Assembly: GCF_900110255.1 (NCBI RefSeq)
Contig: NZ_FODD01000001.1
Coordinates: forward strand, 329,486-393,485
Reading direction: 5' to 3'
From: Actinacidiphila rubida
Lineage (GTDB): Bacteria; Actinomycetota; Actinomycetes; Streptomycetales; Streptomycetaceae
Length of the DNA stretch: 64,000 bases
Below the pieces are notes generated by a model that ran no database searches, had not been told where the DNA came from, and saw only the letters and a list, made by a program, of their open reading frames with translations. Of this stretch, positions 36,672 through 47,100 are shown one piece after another. Each line of letters opens with the position of its first letter. Within the stretch, counting starts at the first letter, position 1. A program made the position numbers and the translations under genes.

Positions 36672-38395
36672 TCGCGGCGCAGGACGACGTAGCCCTCGGC
36701 GTTGCCGACCACGGAGTACTTCGTCCCGGGGTGCAACTGGGTGGCGTAGACGGCCGGATCGGACACCCAGCCGTTCGTGTCGTCGATGGCGATGTACTGC
36801 GGGACGACGCCGGGGGTGTCACCGATCCAGTACACCGTGGTGCGGTGCACCAGCCGGCTGATCGGGCCGACGTTGGCCTCGACGGTCGCCCCGTCGGGGA
36901 TCTGGCCGAGCAGCTGCTCGACGGCCTTGGTGCGGGCGTCGACCTTGTACGTCGCGCCGTGCGACAGCGAGGCCAGCGGCAGGGTGAGGGTCAGCGCGAG
37001 GGCCGCACCGGCCACGGCGGCGGGCGCTCCCGACGCGTACGAGCGCAGCCACGGCATCCGGCTGCGGCGCGACCGGTCGGCGGCGTCGACCAGCGCCAGG
37101 AAGACCACCGGCATCAGCACGGCGCTGTAGTGCCAGTCGATGCCCCAGTAGTGGTCGTCGTGCGAGATGAACCGCCAGCCGAGGGTCGGCAGCGCGGCCA
37201 CGAACAGCGGCGAGCGCAGCGCGAGCAGTCCGCTGGTCGGCAGGAGTATCCACAGCAGGGTGTGCAGCGCCGTGCCGAACGGGATGTGGCCGGGCATCGG
37301 GGCGCCGTGCCCGTTGAGCTTGTTCCAGTAGTCGTAGCCGCCCGCCTTGTTGAACGCGGGGATGATCACGCCGAACGCCAGGGCGGAGGCCGCGACCCCG
37401 AAGGCGGCCAGCCCGATCGCCCACGGTCCGTACCGCTCGCCGTCGGACATCGGCTCGTCGCGGGCGTCGCCCTCGCCGTCCGGCGGGCTGCCGTCGTCCG
37501 CCTCGCCGTCGCCGTCCGCCTCGCCGGTGCGCTCCGCGGCGGTGCCGTGGCCCTCGCCGTCCGCGGCGCTCCTGACGAGGCCGGTGGTGCCGTCCGCATC
37601 CGCCGTGCGGTCGGCTGTGCCGTCCGCGTCGCCGCGGTCGGCGCTGTCGGCGCCGGGTGCGGCCTGCTGCGGCGCGGACTCCTGGCGGGTGCGCCACCAC
37701 ACGATCGCGCCGATCGCGGCGGCCGTGACGCCCATGTCCTCCTTGACCAGCACCAGCGGCACCGCCCACCACAGGGCCGCGGCCCACTTCTTGCGCAGCA
37801 CCGCCTCCAGCGAGAAGGCCAGCAGCGGCATCGCGAACGCGATCTCGTGGAAGTCGAACTGCACCGCCTTCTGCACGCCCCACGACAGCGCGTACGCGGT
37901 GCCGATCGCCAGCCCCCGCCCGCGGCCCAGCACATGGGCCGCGCCCCGCGTGACCGGGACGACGGACAGCGCGAAGAGCACGGCCTGGGCGACGAGCAGG
38001 GTGACGGGTGTGGGGAACACCCGGTAGAACGGCGCGATCAGTGCGGTGATCGGGCTGAAGTGGTCACCGAGGATGTTGAAGCCGGGGCCCTTGAGGTCGG
38101 CGACGGGCGCGTGCAGGTGCGCGTAGGACTTGATGGCCTCCTCGAAGATGCCCAGGTCCCAGGACATGGTCAGCATCTGCCGGTAGCGGGTCACCGACAG
38201 CAGCAGGTACGCCACGAAGAACACGGCCGCCAGCAGGTACGGGTCGAGCCGGGCGCCCGGCGGGCGGACCCGTGGTCCGCGGCCCGCCGGCGACCGCTCG
38301 GCGCCTGCGCTGCCGGGCTCCGACACGCGGGCGGACGCGCTCCGCTCCGCGGTTCTGGTGCCCTGCGCCGGTATGACGGCCTCGGCCCTGTCCAT
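36668..38395 (-). CDS. DUF2079 family polytopic membrane protein (copy 1)
   Basis: 575 residues with about nine or ten membrane helices. DUF2079 features include MSWDLGIFEEAIKSYAHLHAPVADLKGPG, LGDHFSPITALIAPFYRVFPTPVTLL and VQFDFHEIAFAMPLLAFSLEA. YWGIDWHYSAVLMPVVFLALVD and the C-terminal KYSVVGNAEGYVVLRRD also fit. Copy 2 (38653) matches it almost throughout. Copy 1 has an extra acidic, low-complexity cytosolic or external loop of about 75 residues (GADSADRGDADGTADRTADA region). The family resembles GT-C-fold lipid-linked sugar transferases; the reaction is unknown. The minus-strand -10 candidate TATCTT at 38435-38440 is shared with copy 2. Confidence 0.88.
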   Translation of the reverse strand: MDRAEAVIPAQGTRTAERSASARVSEPGSAGAERSPAGRGPRVRPPGARLDPYLLAAVFFVAYLLLSVTRYRQMLTMSWDLGIFEEAIKSYAHLHAPVADLKGPGFNILGDHFSPITALIAPFYRVFPTPVTLLVAQAVLFALSVVPVTRGAAHVLGRGRGLAIGTAYALSWGVQKAVQFDFHEIAFAMPLLAFSLEAVLRKKWAAALWWAVPLVLVKEDMGVTAAAIGAIVWWRTRQESAPQQAAPGADSADRGDADGTADRTADADGTTGLVRSAADGEGHGTAAERTGEADGDGEADDGSPPDGEGDARDEPMSDGERYGPWAIGLAAFGVAASALAFGVIIPAFNKAGGYDYWNKLNGHGAPMPGHIPFGTALHTLLWILLPTSGLLALRSPLFVAALPTLGWRFISHDDHYWGIDWHYSAVLMPVVFLALVDAADRSRRSRMPWLRSYASGAPAAVAGAALALTLTLPLASLSHGATYKVDARTKAVEQLLGQIPDGATVEANVGPISRLVHRTTVYWIGDTPGVVPQYIAIDDTNGWVSDPAVYATQLHPGTKYSVVGNAEGYVVLRRD

Positions 38396-38434
38396 CGTCG
38401 TCCTCCCGTGGCATCGGGTCGGGGTCTGCCGGAA

Positions 38435-38440
38435 AAGATA
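38435..38440 (-). promoter_or_regulatory. -10 candidate of DUF2079 copy 1
   Basis: TATCTT on the minus strand, inside the 9-bp CGTATCTTT that also precedes copy 2. The 257-bp gap to the upstream copy holds no gene. Confidence 0.4.
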
Positions 38441-38652
38441 CGGGACGACACCGTGCCCGCGGGACCCGTGGGACGACCCGGCCGTCACGGCGTGGGCAGG
38501 AACCGGCCGCGCGGACGCCGCGGACGGTGGCCGCACGGCAGCCGGTACGTCCGCCGGGCGCGGGCCGGGTGCTGTGGCGCGGCGTCGGCCGGGCCTCGTG
38601 GCGGGAGCCGGCGGGATGCGGGCCGCACGGGGTCCGGAGTGCGTGCCGCGGG

Positions 38653-40194
38653 TCACACGCGGCGCAGCACCAGGCAGTCGTCCTGGTCGGCGACCACCGT
38701 GTAGCGGTGGCCGGGGTGCAGGGCCTGCGCGTGGCGCACCGGGTCGTCCTGCCAGCCCGCGGTGTCGCCCAGCGCGATGTACTGCGGGACGACGTCCTCG
38801 CCGGAGCCGATCCAGTACACCGTCGTGCGGTGGACGAGGCGGCTCAGCGGGCCGACGTCGGACTCGACCGTCGCACCGTCCGGGATGCGGTCGAGCAGCC
38901 GCTCCACGGTCCGGGTGCGGGCGTCGACCCGGTAGGCGCCGGCGTGCGCCAGCCCGGCCAGCGGCAGCTGCACGGTCAGCGCGAGCGCCGCGCCGGCTGA
39001 CGCCGCCGGCATCGCCGCCGCCCAGCCGCGCAGCCGGTCCCCGGCACGGCGGGCGCCGAACACGCCCCGCGGGCCCGGCCGTTCGAGCGCGGTGATCGCG
39101 TCCACCAGGGCCAGGAAGACCACCGGCATCAGCACCGCGCTGTAGTGCCACCCGGTGCCCCAGTTCTCCGGGTAGTGCGAGGAGAACCGCCAGCCGAGGG
39201 TGGGCAGCGCCACCAGCAGCAGCGGGGAGCGCAGCGCCAGCAGGCCGCCGGCCGGCACCAGCAGCCACAGCAGGGTGTGGGCCGCCGTGACCACCGGGAT
39301 GTGCCCGCTCACCGCCCCCTCCCCGTTGATGTGCGCGAACGGGTCGTAGCCGGGTCCGTGGAACATCGGGATCAGCCACCGGACCTCCCAGGCCGACGCC
39401 GCGATACCGAAGGCCACCAGCGCCAGCGCGTACGTCCCCGCGGACCCGGACGGTCCCGCCCGCCCCTTCCCCGCCGCCCGGCGGGCCTCACCTGGCGAAT
39501 CGGCTCGACCCGCCCGCTCCTCGCGCCGCTCGTGCCGGGTCCGCAGCCGGACCAGCAGCCCGATCATCGCGGCCGTGGCCCCCAGGTCCTCCTTGACCAG
39601 CACCAGCGGCACCGCCCACCACAGGGCCGCGGCCCACCTCCGCCGCAGCACGGCCTCCAGCGAGAACGCCAGCAGCGGCATCGCGAACGCCACTTCGTGG
39701 AAGTCGAAGTCCACCGCCCGCTGCACGCCCCACGACAGCCCATAGGCCACGCCGATGGCCAGCCCCCGGCCGCGGCCGAGCGCCCGGCCCGCGATCCGGG
39801 TGACGGGGACGACGGACAGCGCGAAGAGCAGGGCCTGTGCGACGAGGAGGGTGACGGGCGTGGGGAACACCCGGTAGAACGGCGCGATCAGGGCGGTGAC
39901 CGGGCTGAAGTGGTCGCCGAGCACGCTCGTGCCCGGCCCCTTGAGATCGGCGACGGGCGCGTGGAGGTGGGCATAGGACTTCACGGCCTGCTCGAAGATG
40001 CCCAGGTCCCAGGACATCGTGAGCATCCGCCGGTCCCGGGACACCGACAGGGCCGTGTAGGCGCAGAAGAACGCCGCCGCCAGCAGGTACGGGTCCGGCC
40101 GGCCGGTGCGCGGCGCGGGTGGGTCCGCGGCGGTGTCGGCCGCCTGGGCCGGGATGGCGGTCTGCCCCGGGAGGACGGCCTCGGCTCGGTCCAT
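38653..40194 (-). CDS. DUF2079 family polytopic membrane protein (copy 2)
   Basis: 513 residues, tandem paralogue of the 36668 gene. It shares MDRAEAV at the start, MSWDLGIFEQAVKSYAHLHAPVADLKGPG, VLGDHFSPVTALIAPFYRVFPTPVTLL and LWWAVPLVLVKEDLGATAAM. The end is DDCLVLRRV, also similar. Where copy 1 has its acidic insertion this copy has a shorter basic loop (RTRHERREERAGRADSPGEARR). The start at 40194 (MDRAEAVLPG) is chosen because it aligns with copy 1; an in-frame start 12 codons upstream is not conserved. Function as for copy 1, unknown. Confidence 0.88.
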   Translation of the reverse strand: MDRAEAVLPGQTAIPAQAADTAADPPAPRTGRPDPYLLAAAFFCAYTALSVSRDRRMLTMSWDLGIFEQAVKSYAHLHAPVADLKGPGTSVLGDHFSPVTALIAPFYRVFPTPVTLLVAQALLFALSVVPVTRIAGRALGRGRGLAIGVAYGLSWGVQRAVDFDFHEVAFAMPLLAFSLEAVLRRRWAAALWWAVPLVLVKEDLGATAAMIGLLVRLRTRHERREERAGRADSPGEARRAAGKGRAGPSGSAGTYALALVAFGIAASAWEVRWLIPMFHGPGYDPFAHINGEGAVSGHIPVVTAAHTLLWLLVPAGGLLALRSPLLLVALPTLGWRFSSHYPENWGTGWHYSAVLMPVVFLALVDAITALERPGPRGVFGARRAGDRLRGWAAAMPAASAGAALALTVQLPLAGLAHAGAYRVDARTRTVERLLDRIPDGATVESDVGPLSRLVHRTTVYWIGSGEDVVPQYIALGDTAGWQDDPVRHAQALHPGHRYTVVADQDDCLVLRRV

Positions 40195-40282
40195 GCGGTT
40201 CCCTCTTCGTCTCGCGGACGCTCCCGGCACCGGCCGGTTCTCATCCGCTGTGCGTCGATTGTGCAGGAAATGTCCGTGTCGA

Positions 40283-40288
40283 AAGATA
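40283..40288 (-). promoter_or_regulatory. -10 candidate of DUF2079 copy 2
   Basis: TATCTT on the minus strand in the same CGTATCTTT context as before copy 1. The divergent spacer to the BMP-like gene is 200 bp. A TAGGCT at 40329-40334 may serve the other direction. Confidence 0.4.
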
Positions 40289-40394
40289 CGCGGTCACCCC
40301 CTCCCGCGGCGGGGGCGTACGCGCGCCGTAGGCTCCCTGCCTCGACGGGTGGTCCGCCGGACGGGGCGGCCGCCGGATTCCTGGGAGGGCCGCC

Positions 40395-40913
40395 GTGAAG
40401 GCGTGGATGGGGGCGCACCGGCGCCTGCTGCTGGTGCTGGGCGGGGGACTGGTCGTGGTGGGCGTCGTGGTGGCGGTGGTGGTGTCGGCCGTGTCCGGCG
40501 GTGGCGGGGGCCGTACGCTGCCGCCGCCCCGCGCCCGCGTCTACACCGCGCAGCAGGCGTGCCTGCTGACCGGCGAGCGCGGGATCGCGGACCCGGCCGC
40601 GGTGCCGGTGTGGGCGGGCATGCAGGACGCGTCGGCGCGCACGCACGCGAAGGTCACGTACCTGGCGATGGCCGGCGAGCAGAGCGCGGCCGCGGCGGGG
40701 CCGTACCTGTCCACGCTGGCGGCCCGGCAGTGCACCGTGGTGCTGACGGTGGGCGCGGCGCCGGACGGCGCGGTGGCCGCGGCCGGCAAGCGGTTCCCCG
40801 GCACCCGCTTCGTGGTGGTCGGCGCGGGCCCCGCCGGTCTGTCCAACGTGACGGCCGTGTCCGGAACGCGCGCCGGGGTCGCCTCCGCGGTCGAGGCGGC
40901 ACTCAAGGGCTGA
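40395..40913 (+). CDS. membrane-anchored protein with a BMP-like fragment
   Basis: 172 residues. One N-terminal membrane helix (about 10-34) precedes an extracytoplasmic part. ARVYTAQQACLLTGERGIADPAAVPVWAGMQDAS, TYLAMAGEQSAAAAGPYLSTLAARQCTVVLTVG and KRFPGTRFVVVGAG match the first lobe of BMP/Med-type substrate-binding proteins. The lobe alone would be too small to bind a nucleoside as full BMP proteins do, so this is a reduced form. The two cysteines in the mature part could form a disulfide. The GTG at 40395 follows GGGAGGG. It is the last housekeeping-like gene before the toxin locus. Confidence 0.75.
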   Translation: MKAWMGAHRRLLLVLGGGLVVVGVVVAVVVSAVSGGGGGRTLPPPRARVYTAQQACLLTGERGIADPAAVPVWAGMQDASARTHAKVTYLAMAGEQSAAAAGPYLSTLAARQCTVVLTVGAAPDGAVAAAGKRFPGTRFVVVGAGPAGLSNVTAVSGTRAGVASAVEAALKG

Positions 40914-41159
40914 GTCGGCCGAAGTCCCCGGTCGGAAAAGCGGAATGATTCGCTGTCATATGACGATACGCCAGATCGTCAATGGGGGCGGAGTAAAGAC
41001 TGTGCCCGGAGTGAAACGGGGCAATCGGCGCAGTCTCGCGAGGTTGACCATGTACAGGCAAAGAATGTCTACAAATCCTTTGGGAGACCTTTCTTCCGCG
41101 TGACGGCTCCGGGCAAGATCTGCGCGTTTTCTGTGTCGACTCTGTCAGGAGCCTGTGCC
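40914..41159 (+). promoter_or_regulatory. A/T-richer leader of the RHS toxin gene
   Basis: 246 bp, clearly lower in G+C than the flanks. TTGACC at 41044 could be a -35, with TACAAA (41070-41075) a -10 at a wide spacing of 20 bp, or AAGAAT (41061) at a short one; neither is convincing. The ribosome binding site AGGAG at 41147-41151 precedes the GTG at 41160. No other gene was seen. Confidence 0.4.
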
Positions 41160-44100
41160 GTGCGCGCATCCTTCCTCCGTCGCTCGTCGCGACGCCTCGC
41201 CCGCCGCCGTGTGTGGATGCGGTGCACGGCGATGCTGGCGTTCGTCGCCCTCGCGTTCACGCTGGCGACGGATCAGGCCGCGGCCGACGGAGCCACGCTC
41301 CCGGCGCTGTCGATGCCGAGCCTGTCGTCGCTCACCAGCTGGCTGAAGCACCCGCACTGGAACCACCTGCCGCGGCAGGCGGGCGGCACCGCCGCGGGCC
41401 GCAGCCACCGCGCGACCGCCGCGTCCACGCGGGCGGGCGGCGGGGTCGGCCATCCGCCGGGCCACGCGCCAGGTGAACTCGACGCCTACCACCCGTACGC
41501 GAAGTCGGTGAAGGCCGGCCGCAGTGCGGTGGTCGGCGGCTGGTCGGCGAAGACCAGCAAGCGGGACGCCGCCCACTCCGGGCGCACCGTCACCGTCTAC
41601 GACAACGCCGACGGGTCCCACACCCGCCAGGTCTCCCTCGACGCCGTCAACTACCAGGACGCGCACGGGAACTGGCTGCCGATCGACACCCGGCTCAGCC
41701 GCCGCGCCGACGGCAGCCTGCACGAGCGCGCCAACTCCCTCGGCGTCGCCTTCGCCCCGCGCGCGAGCGACCCGCACCTGGCCGTCCTGACCACCGGCAG
41801 CGGGACGTCCGTCGGCTACGCGCTGGGCGGCGCCGCCCCGGTGGCCGGCACCCTCGCCGCCGACGGCAAGGCGGTCACCTACCCCGGCGTGCTGCCCGGC
41901 ACCGACCTCGTCGCCGCCGCCTCGGCGAACGGCGTCAAGGAGGCCGTGGTCCTGCACTCCGCGCAGACCGCGAACTCCTGGACCTTCCCGCTGGCCCTCC
42001 AGGGCCTGACCCCGTCGCTCGCCAAGGACGGCTCCGTCGAACTGCGGGACGCCGCCGGGAAGATCACCGCCCGCATCCCGCGCGCGTACGCCTACGACTC
42101 CCGCGTCGACCGCCGCTCCGGCGACCCCACCACGACCTACGCCGTCCAGTACGCGCTCGTCGGCGACCACGGCACCACCGCCCTGAAGGTCACCCTCGAC
42201 CAGGCCTGGCTGCACGACCCGGCCCGCGTCTTCCCGGTGACCGTCGACCCGACCATCACCGACGGCTGGACCACCACCTACGCCGAGTCGGGCAACACCG
42301 GCGACCACTCGTTCGAGCAGACCGTCAAGGTCGGCTCCTACGACTCCGGCACCCACTCCGCCAACTCCTTCGTCAACCACTGGTACGGCGGCTGGGACGG
42401 CTCCAAGGTCACCGTCACCGCCGCCGACCTGCACCTGTTCGACACGTGGGCCTCCACCTGCACCGCCGAGCGGTTCGACGTCGCCCTGGTCACCAGCGCG
42501 TGGACGCCGACCGGCGTCACCACCTACCCCGGCCCGTCGAAGGGCTCGTCGATCGGCAACCTCACGCCGAGCGTCCCCAACGCCTGCGCCAACACCGGCG
42601 CCGACCGCACCGTGGGCGACTGGCTGGACGTGCCGCTCACCGTCTCCGCCATCCAGGGCTGGGTGAACGGCACCACGCCCGACTACGGCCTGGCCGTGTA
42701 CGCCGCGACCACCGACGCGCTGCACTGGAAGCAGTTCGGCTCGTTCAGCGACGCCGGCAAGGGCCCGTACATCACGGTCACCTACACCGGCACGACGCCG
42801 CCGCAGGTGTACCAGCAGTACCCGGACAACAACGCCGTCGAGTACACCACCACGCCCGAGCTGACCGCGTGGTCCGGCGGCGCCAACTCGCAGGCCAACA
42901 CCACGACCAAGTACGACTTCCAGGTCTACGACAACACCAACACCAAGGTCGCCGACTCCGGCCTGCTCGCCACCGGCGACTGGACGGTGCCCGCCGGCAA
43001 GCTCAAGTGGGGCCAGACCTACTCCTGGACGATCCAGTCGTACGACGCGAGCCTGTACTCGGGCGCCACGTACTACGCGATGTCCATCCAGGTCCCGCAG
43101 CCCCTGGTGACCTCCGGCCTGTCGCAGAACAGCAGCGACCACGGCTTCGACCCGTCCATCGGCAACTACACGACGTCCGACACCGACGCGACGATCTCGG
43201 TGGCCGGCCCCAGCCTGGACATCGACCGCGACTACAACTCCCGCGACCCCCGCTGGACCGGCGCGTTCGGCGCCGGCTGGTCGAGCGTCCTCGACGCCCG
43301 CGCCACCGAGCAGTACAACGCGGCGGGCGCCGTCGTCGGCAACGTCGTCACCTACCCCGACGGCTCCCAGGTCGGCTTCGGCAAGAACGGCGACGGCACC
43401 TACTCGCCGCCCTCCGGCCGCTTCGCCACCTTCAAGGCCGTCACCGGCGGCTACTCGCTGACGGACAAGAACGACACCGCCTACGCCTTCACCCAGTCCC
43501 TCGGCTCCGGCGGCTACGGCATCACCTCCGTCACCGACGCCGACGGACGCGCCGTCACCTTCGGCTGGAGCGGCGGCCACATCACCACGATGACCTCGGT
43601 CACCGCCGGCCGCGCCCTGCACCTGACGTGGCAGACCCCGTCGGGCGCCGGCGCCGCGCACGTCGCGACCGTCGTCACCGACCCGGTCGTGACCACCGAC
43701 TCGACCTCCGCGCTCACCTGGACCTACGGCTACACCGGCGACCAGCTCAGCACGGTGTGCTCGCCGATCTCCACCACGCAGTGCACCACCTACGGCTACA
43801 CCGCCGGCTCGCAGTACCAGAACGCCACCCTCGACCTCGGCCCGCACGCCGCGTGGCCGATGTCCGAGGCGTCCGGCACCGCCGGCAAGGACGCCGTCCT
43901 CGCCAACCAGGGCACCGAGAACCTCACCTACAGCGGCGTCACCCTCGGGTCCGCCGCCGGCACCGGCCCGCTCACCGGATCCACCGCGACCGCCGCCCTG
44001 TTCAACGGCACCAGCTCCTACGCGACCATGCCGTTCGACATGGGCAACGACACCGACTCCGGTGCCCTGTCCCTGTGGTTCAAGACCTCCGCCGGGCCCG

Positions 44101-47100
44101 GCGTCCTCTACTCCTACGCCTCGCAGCCCGTCACCGCCGGCGACTCGCCCGGCGCCTACACCCCGGCCGCGTACGTCGGCACCGACGGCAAGCTCAAGGC
44201 CGAGTTCTGGTACAGCGGCGGCATCGCGCCGATCAGCACCACCGCCTCCGTCGCGGACGGCAAGTGGCACCACATGGTGCTGTCGGCCGCCGGCAACTCC
44301 CAGACGCTCTTCCTGGACGGCGCCAAGGTCGGCTCCGTCACCGGCAGCGTCTCCATCAAGCCCGGCGTCGCCTTCGGCAAGAACCAGCCGTACAACACGC
44401 TCGGCGCCGGCTTCCTCGGCGGCAACTGGCCGGACGAGCCGCACCAGAGCAGCACCGACCCGACCGGCACCGCCACGTACTTCAACGGCGCCATCGCCGA
44501 CGCCGCCTGGTTCGACCGCCCGCTCGTCGCCGCCGACGTCACCACCCTGCGCGGCTACGGCACCCACGCCGCCAGCCTGCTCAGCAGCATCAAGCGGCCG
44601 TCCGGCAAGACCTACCAGGCCATGACCTACGACGCGGCGACCACGACCCTCACCCAGCTCACCGACGAGAGCGGCGGCGTGTGGAAGCTGGCCACGCCCA
44701 CCGTGGCCGGCTCCAGCCAGACCTACCGCGGCGCCGTCCTCGGCGGCGCGCCCGCCACCTACTTCCGGCTCGGCGAGGCCGCCGGCGCCACCACCGCGCT
44801 CGACGAGACCCGCGGCGGCACCGGCACGTACAACGCCGTCACCCTCGGCCAGACAGGACCGTTCAGCGACCAGAAGGCCGCCACGTTCAACGGCACCTCG
44901 TCGTGGGTGCAGGTGCCCGACGTGCAGACCGGACACACCGCGGCCTCCGCCGAACTGTGGTTCAAGACCACGCACGGCGGCGCGATCCTGATGAACTCGC
45001 AGACCGCCGCCATCGGCGGCACCGTCTCCTCCACCACACCCCAGCTGTGGATCGGCAGCGACGGCAAGCTCTACGGCGGCTTCTACACCACCTCCGGCTC
45101 CGTCCAGCTCGCCACGACCGGCACGGTCATCGACGGCCAGTGGCACCACGCCCTGATCAGCGCCACCGGGACCTCCCAGACGCTGTACCTGGACGGCACG
45201 CAGGCCGCGACCAAGACCGGCACCGCCGCCCTGACCAACGCCAGCCGCACCGTCACCTACCTGGGCGCCGGCACCACCGGCGCCGGCTGGAGCGGCCTGA
45301 CCAACGGCACCGTGGCGTACTTCAACGGCTCGCTGGCCGAAGCCGCCACCTACCGCACCGCGCTCACCTCCGACGACGCCGCCGCGCACTTCGAGGCCGC
45401 GAAGAACTCCGCCGGCCTGCTGCCCGTCGAGACCGTCAAGGTCACCGGCCCCGCCCCGGCGAACGCCGTCTCCACCTACAAGTACGACCTGCTGAACAAC
45501 GAGCGGCAGCTGAGCGAGACCGACGGCCTCGGCTACACCACCAGCTTCGGCTACGACACCGGCGGCTTCGAGCACACCGTCGTCGACCCCAACGGGGCGA
45601 TGACCGTCACCGGCCACGACCCGCGCGGCAACGTGGTGTCCTCCACGACCTGCCAGGACCAGGCCGCCAACCACTGCTCCACCGAGTACTACACGTACTA
45701 CCCGGACGACACCACGGCGCAGCTCACCACCGCCGACGCCCGCAACGACGTGCTGCTCACCGAGCGGGACGGCCGCTCGGTGTCCGCCACCGACACCACC
45801 TACCTGACCACCCACACCTACAGCACCACCGGTGACGAGACCGGCATCACCACCCCGCCGGTCGCCGGCTTCCCGGCCGGCCGCACCACCTCCACCGTCT
45901 ACAGCGACGGCACCAGCGCCTTCCCGGCCGCCGACACCGGCAACGTGCCCGCGGGCCTCGCGGTGCGCACCACCAGCCCCGGCGGCGCCGTCAGCTCCGT
46001 GGCGTACTTCCACAACGGGGACGTCGCCTCGACCACCGACCCCCTCGGCCTGGTCACCTCGTACACCTACGACGGACTCGGCCAGGTCCTCACCAAGAAG
46101 GCCGTTTCCGACACCTACCCCGCGGGCCTGACGTCCAGCTACGTCTACGACGCGGCCGGGCAGGTCACGCAGGAGAGCGACCCGCGGATCACCGACCGCG
46201 TCACCGGCGCCACCCACGCCGCGGTCAGCACCACCGCGTACGACGCCGACGGCGACGTCCTCTCCCAGACCGTCGCCGACGGCTCCGGCGGCGACGCCCC
46301 GCGCACCGAGACCCAGACGTACAACCAGTACGACCAGGTGCTCACCGACAGCGACGCCAACCAGGCGGCCGGCGCGGCCAACGGCAACACCACGACGTAC
46401 ACGTACGACGCGTCGGGCAACAAGACCACCGAGGTCACCAGCTCCGGCACCACCACGCAGTACACGTACGACGACGACGGCCACCTGCTCACCCAGGGCA
46501 TCCAGTACACCGGCGACCCGGTGAACCCGCAGTCGGCCACCCTGCTCACCGAGTCCTCGCGCGCCTACGACCCGGCCGGCCGGCTGGCGTCCATCACCGA
46601 CGCGATGGGCAACACGACCTCGTACACGTACACCGACAACGGCCTCACGGCGAAGATCACCAAGACCAGCGCCGACGGCAAGAGCAGCAGCGTCGTCACC
46701 GCCAACACCTACGACGCGGCCGGCAACCTCCTCACCGAGACCACCGACAACGGCGCCACCGTCACCAACCACACCGTGGACGCCGCGTCCCGCACCACCG
46801 CCACCACCGTCGACCCCACCGGCGTCAACCGGACCACCACCGTCTCGTACACGCCCGACGACCTCGTCGCCACGCAGACCGACCGCAACGCGTCCGGCAA
46901 CCAGACGACCACCGCCAACACCTACGACGCGGCCGGCGACCAGCTGAGCGAGAGCGTCTACGGCGACACGACCGGCCACCCCTCCGGCTGGTGGAAGCTC
47001 GACCAGACCTCCGGCACCACGGTCCCGGACGCCTCCGGCACCGGCTACACGGCCGCCGTCGGCTCGGGCGTGACCTGGAACAACGGCGCCGCCACCTTCG

